From positions 1 to 7,165 of the forward strand of contig SRXB01000106.1 of the NCBI GenBank assembly GCA_009724975.1: a stretch of 7,165 bases of DNA, read 5' to 3'. Under the pieces are notes generated by a model. That model had not been told where the DNA came from. It did no database searches and was given only the letters and a program-made list of their open reading frames with translations. Positions within the stretch are counted from its first letter, which is position 1. Each line of letters starts with the position of its first letter. This document shows positions 5,997-7,165 of the stretch, one piece after another. The stretch is from a bacterium (GTDB taxonomy: Bacteria; Desulfobacterota; Deferrisomatia; Deferrisomatales; BM512). A program made the translations under genes and the position numbers.

Positions 5997-6677
5997 CTAT
6001 TTTTTACTGATTCTGCAAACAATTTTGAAGAAATTCTCCAGAATAGCCTTTCCAGATGCCTCGTGTTTCGCTGCAAATCGCCCCCACTCCTCATTTAGCG
6101 CTCCGCACCTAGAGATGCCTGCCCATTTTTTTGCTGTCTGTAGGTCAACCTCTGGGTGAAACTGCAGGCCGTAGATCGATTGCCCAATTCGGAACGCCTG
6201 GCGGGGACAATCTATTCCCACCGCCAGAAGTGCTGATTCTTCTGGCGGGATGAATGTGTCATCGTGCCATTGGAAGGTTGTGAAGTTGTACGGGACTGTC
6301 TCGAAAAGCGGGTCGAAGCATCCGATAGGGGTCAGATCTACATTTTTCATTCCCCGTTCGCCGTTCTTATTTGGGATTACTCTTCCTCCAAGCGCGTCGG
6401 CTATTAATTGCCCGCCTAGACAGATGCCCAATACCGGCTGAGAATACTCGGCCGCTACCCTGATATAGTTTTTAACCTGGGCTAGGTAGGGATATTGGGC
6501 GTCATCTACGGTGCCCATATCTCCACCGAGAATTATGGCGGAGGAAACGCCAATTGGATCAGGCAGTCGATCTCCATTAGCTAAGTTGAAGATTCTGAAG
6601 GGCCTGCCGGAATCTTTTGCCGCTTGAAGGACTGCACACGGAGGTACGTTTTTGTCATTTTGTATGATTATGTTCAT
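5997..6677 (-). CDS. Class I glutamine amidotransferase (GATase1) domain protein
   Basis: The protein is 226 residues from the ATG at 6677, a usual length for free-standing GATase1 proteins. The catalytic triad is intact: nucleophile Cys86 in the elbow GICLGGQ, His174 and Glu176 in GLQFHPEVD. The oxyanion-side strand AIILGGDMG is at about 47-55. This family hydrolyses glutamine to glutamate and ammonia, or has been adapted to hydrolyse gamma-glutamyl compounds. It resembles the stand-alone GMP-synthase-like amidotransferases of unknown partner. No synthetase, anthranilate synthase or other acceptor subunit is next to it, so the product cannot be named. It is soluble, with no signal peptide. 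It converges on the hybrid kinase with about 90 bases between the stops. An in-frame GTG at 6692 would add five residues, but the ribosome site sits inside that extension. Confidence 0.93.
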   Translation of the reverse strand: MNIIIQNDKNVPPCAVLQAAKDSGRPFRIFNLANGDRLPDPIGVSSAIILGGDMGTVDDAQYPYLAQVKNYIRVAAEYSQPVLGICLGGQLIADALGGRVIPNKNGERGMKNVDLTPIGCFDPLFETVPYNFTTFQWHDDTFIPPEESALLAVGIDCPRQAFRIGQSIYGLQFHPEVDLQTAKKWAGISRCGALNEEWGRFAAKHEASGKAILENFFKIVCRISKK

Positions 6678-6685
6678 AGGATGGG

Positions 6686-6690
6686 CCTCC
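6686..6690 (-). promoter_or_regulatory. Ribosome binding site that decides the amidotransferase start
   Basis: On the - strand GGAGG lies 8 bases upstream of the ATG at 6677-6675. It overlaps the codons just after the in-frame GTG at 6692, so that GTG is unlikely to be the start. Confidence 0.7.
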
Positions 6691-6692
6691 AC

Positions 6693-7012
6693 ATGACATT
6701 TTCAGACTTGGTAAATGCAATAAACGCACCGCGAGGATTCTCGGAATGAAAAACCAAGTGGTTGAGATATCTTGCGAGGGATATTGCCGAATACCGGCCC
6801 GGAGATATTTTTCAAATTTGTAAATATAAAGCATTGTTTGCTACAAAAATGACATTTTTTTTGAAGTCTATTTTTCGCTGTAGTGCCTTACCATTAAAAA
6901 GGGGGCTGCCTTTCACGGCAGCCCCCTTGCTTTAAAAATCGGCCCGGTCCCTCTAAGGAGGAGCCTTTGTGTCGGAAGGCTTTTTTGGGCGGCGGGCCGT
7001 ACTGGAGGCTCC
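6693..7012. other. Intergenic region between the amidotransferase and the outer-membrane protein gene
   Basis: No gene is seen. The part up to about 6895 is AT-rich and must carry the promoter of the amidotransferase; a TATATT lies on the - strand near 6823-6828, but I could not pair it with a good -35 box. The decamer ATGACATTTT occurs twice (6693-6702 and 6849-6858). From 6901 on the sequence is GC-rich and contains a strong terminator and further inverted repeats belonging to the 3' end of the outer-membrane protein gene. Confidence 0.5.
6894..6926 (-). terminator. Strong rho-independent terminator after the outer-membrane protein gene
   Basis: A perfect 10-bp GC-rich stem GGGGGCTGCC (6901-6910) and GGCAGCCCCC (6917-6926) with a 6-base loop is followed on the - strand by TTTTTAA. 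It lies 86 bases after the stop codon of the gene at the right edge. On the + strand it is followed by TTGCTTT, so it could also act weakly in the other direction. Confidence 0.88.
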
Positions 7013-7016
7013 TTAG
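6953..7016. repeat. Imperfect inverted repeat over the 3' end of the outer-membrane protein gene
   Basis: CTAAGGAG plus CCT (6953-6960 and 6964-6966, with three extra bases GAG between) pairs with AGGCTCCTTAG (7006-7016), which includes the stop codon of the right-hand gene. A second pair, CGGCCCG (6940-6946) and CGGGCCG (6993-6999), interleaves with it, so the two stems would either exclude each other or form a pseudoknot-like fold. The role is unknown. Confidence 0.45.
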
Positions 7017-7165
7017 AATGCGTAGGTGAGCGAGGTTAGGGTCCAGAACTCGTTGTCGGAGTTGATGTCGCCGTCGGGTACGATGGTGTAGTTCGCGGTT
7101 GCGCCAAGGGTCAGCGCCTCGGCCAGCGGGGTCGAGATCGAGGCTTTTATGTTCACGTCGCTTAT
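7013..7165 (-). CDS. C-terminal 50 residues of a probable outer-membrane beta-barrel protein (partial)
   Basis: The gene enters from the right edge on the - strand, so its start is outside the window. The visible part reads ISDVNIKASISTPLAEALTL...GATANYTIVPDGDINSDNEFWTLTSLTYAF and then TAA. Alternating polar and hydrophobic residues form three likely strands, joined by a short Pro/Asp-rich turn (PDGDINSDN). The chain ends in a strand with a terminal Phe, the usual signal recognised by the BAM assembly machinery. This suggests a small porin-like or TorF-like barrel, but 50 residues are too few to name a family. The strong terminator at 6894-6926 ends the transcript. GC content and codon choice are high-GC, like the left block and unlike the kinase. 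Confidence 0.62.
   Translation of the reverse strand: MSDVNIKASISTPLAEALTLGATANYTIVPDGDINSDNEFWTLTSLTYAF

Larger units (their letters stand above)
3315..6890. mobile_element. Putative tRNA-Leu-associated island segment (extent uncertain)
   Basis: The left edge is the broken tRNA-Leu at 3314. By tRNA polarity the inserted DNA lies on this side. Its base composition differs from both flanks: lines counted by hand give about 22% GC at 3361-3420, 37% at 5281-5340 and 50% at 6301-6360, against 63% at 1381-1440 and 68% at 7081-7140. The cargo seen is a hybrid histidine kinase and a glutamine amidotransferase. No integrase, excisionase or second tRNA copy is visible. The right limit near 6890 is set only by the return of high GC, so the element may continue beyond the window or be a decayed remnant. 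Confidence 0.38.

Noticed and set aside
5916..6098. + strand frame of 60 codons after the kinase
   Set aside because: It overlaps the kinase terminator and the 3' end of the amidotransferase on the other strand, and has no ribosome site or recognisable content.
6693..6858. Decamer ATGACATTTT repeated at 6693-6702 and 6849-6858 as a paired regulatory site
   Set aside because: It is a short, AT-rich motif in an AT-rich region, and two copies 156 bases apart can arise by chance. I see no symmetry or promoter relation that supports a site.
1..7165. CRISPR array, toxin-antitoxin pair or phage-defence operon
   Set aside because: No regularly spaced repeats are present, and none of the recognisable genes belongs to such systems. 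The amidotransferase and kinase are not adjacent on one strand and do not form an operon.

Overview
The window looks like a piece of a Gram-negative bacterial chromosome. The evidence is a beta-barrel-like C-terminus ending in Phe, a soluble PAS hybrid histidine kinase, and a membrane-anchored polyprenyl-phosphate-type glycosyltransferase. The style of the proteins (B12 radical SAM enzyme, 'AQKMEAVGTLASGIAHDFNNIL' type kinase, CaiB-like CoA transferase) would suit a deltaproteobacterium-like or related anaerobe-type lineage, but that is a weak inference from flavour only. No genus can be named.

Left block (1-3260), GC-rich. The window opens inside a class III (CaiB/BaiF) CoA-transferase or alpha-methylacyl-CoA racemase-like gene on the + strand. 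It loses family resemblance near base 350 and runs into the tail of a convergent gene, so it is probably a broken copy. On the - strand a two-gene unit follows: a B12-binding-domain radical SAM enzyme (2870-1401) and, 31 bases downstream, a DPM1/GtrB/ArnC-like family 2 glycosyltransferase (1369-404). Together they suggest modification of a lipid-linked or envelope molecule; the substrate is unknown.

Boundary (3218-3453). On the - strand lies the 3' half of a tRNA-Leu(CAA) gene (3260-3314): anticodon loop, long variable arm, T arm, acceptor 3' strand and CCA, followed by an intrinsic terminator. The 5' half is absent and unrelated AT-rich DNA starts exactly at the edge of the anticodon loop. 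This is the usual scar (attachment site) left at the far end of an element integrated into a tRNA gene. Its polarity places the foreign DNA at higher coordinates.

Middle block (3315 to about 6890), visibly poorer in GC. It holds a mostly non-coding AT-rich stretch with a terminator-like hairpin, a tandem repeat and at most one doubtful small ORF; then a cytoplasmic PAS-PAS-HisKA-HATPase-REC hybrid kinase (3963-5906, +) preceded by a perfect 11-bp inverted repeat; then a convergent class I glutamine amidotransferase (6677-5997, -). No integrase is visible, so the kinase and amidotransferase may be cargo of an island that continues or has decayed.

Right block (6891-7165), GC-rich again. It holds a strong terminator and the last 50 residues of a probable outer-membrane protein on the - strand. 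I see no CRISPR array, rRNA, complete tRNA, insertion sequence or clearly new multi-gene system. The strongest non-routine signal is the tRNA-Leu scar with the composition change beside it.
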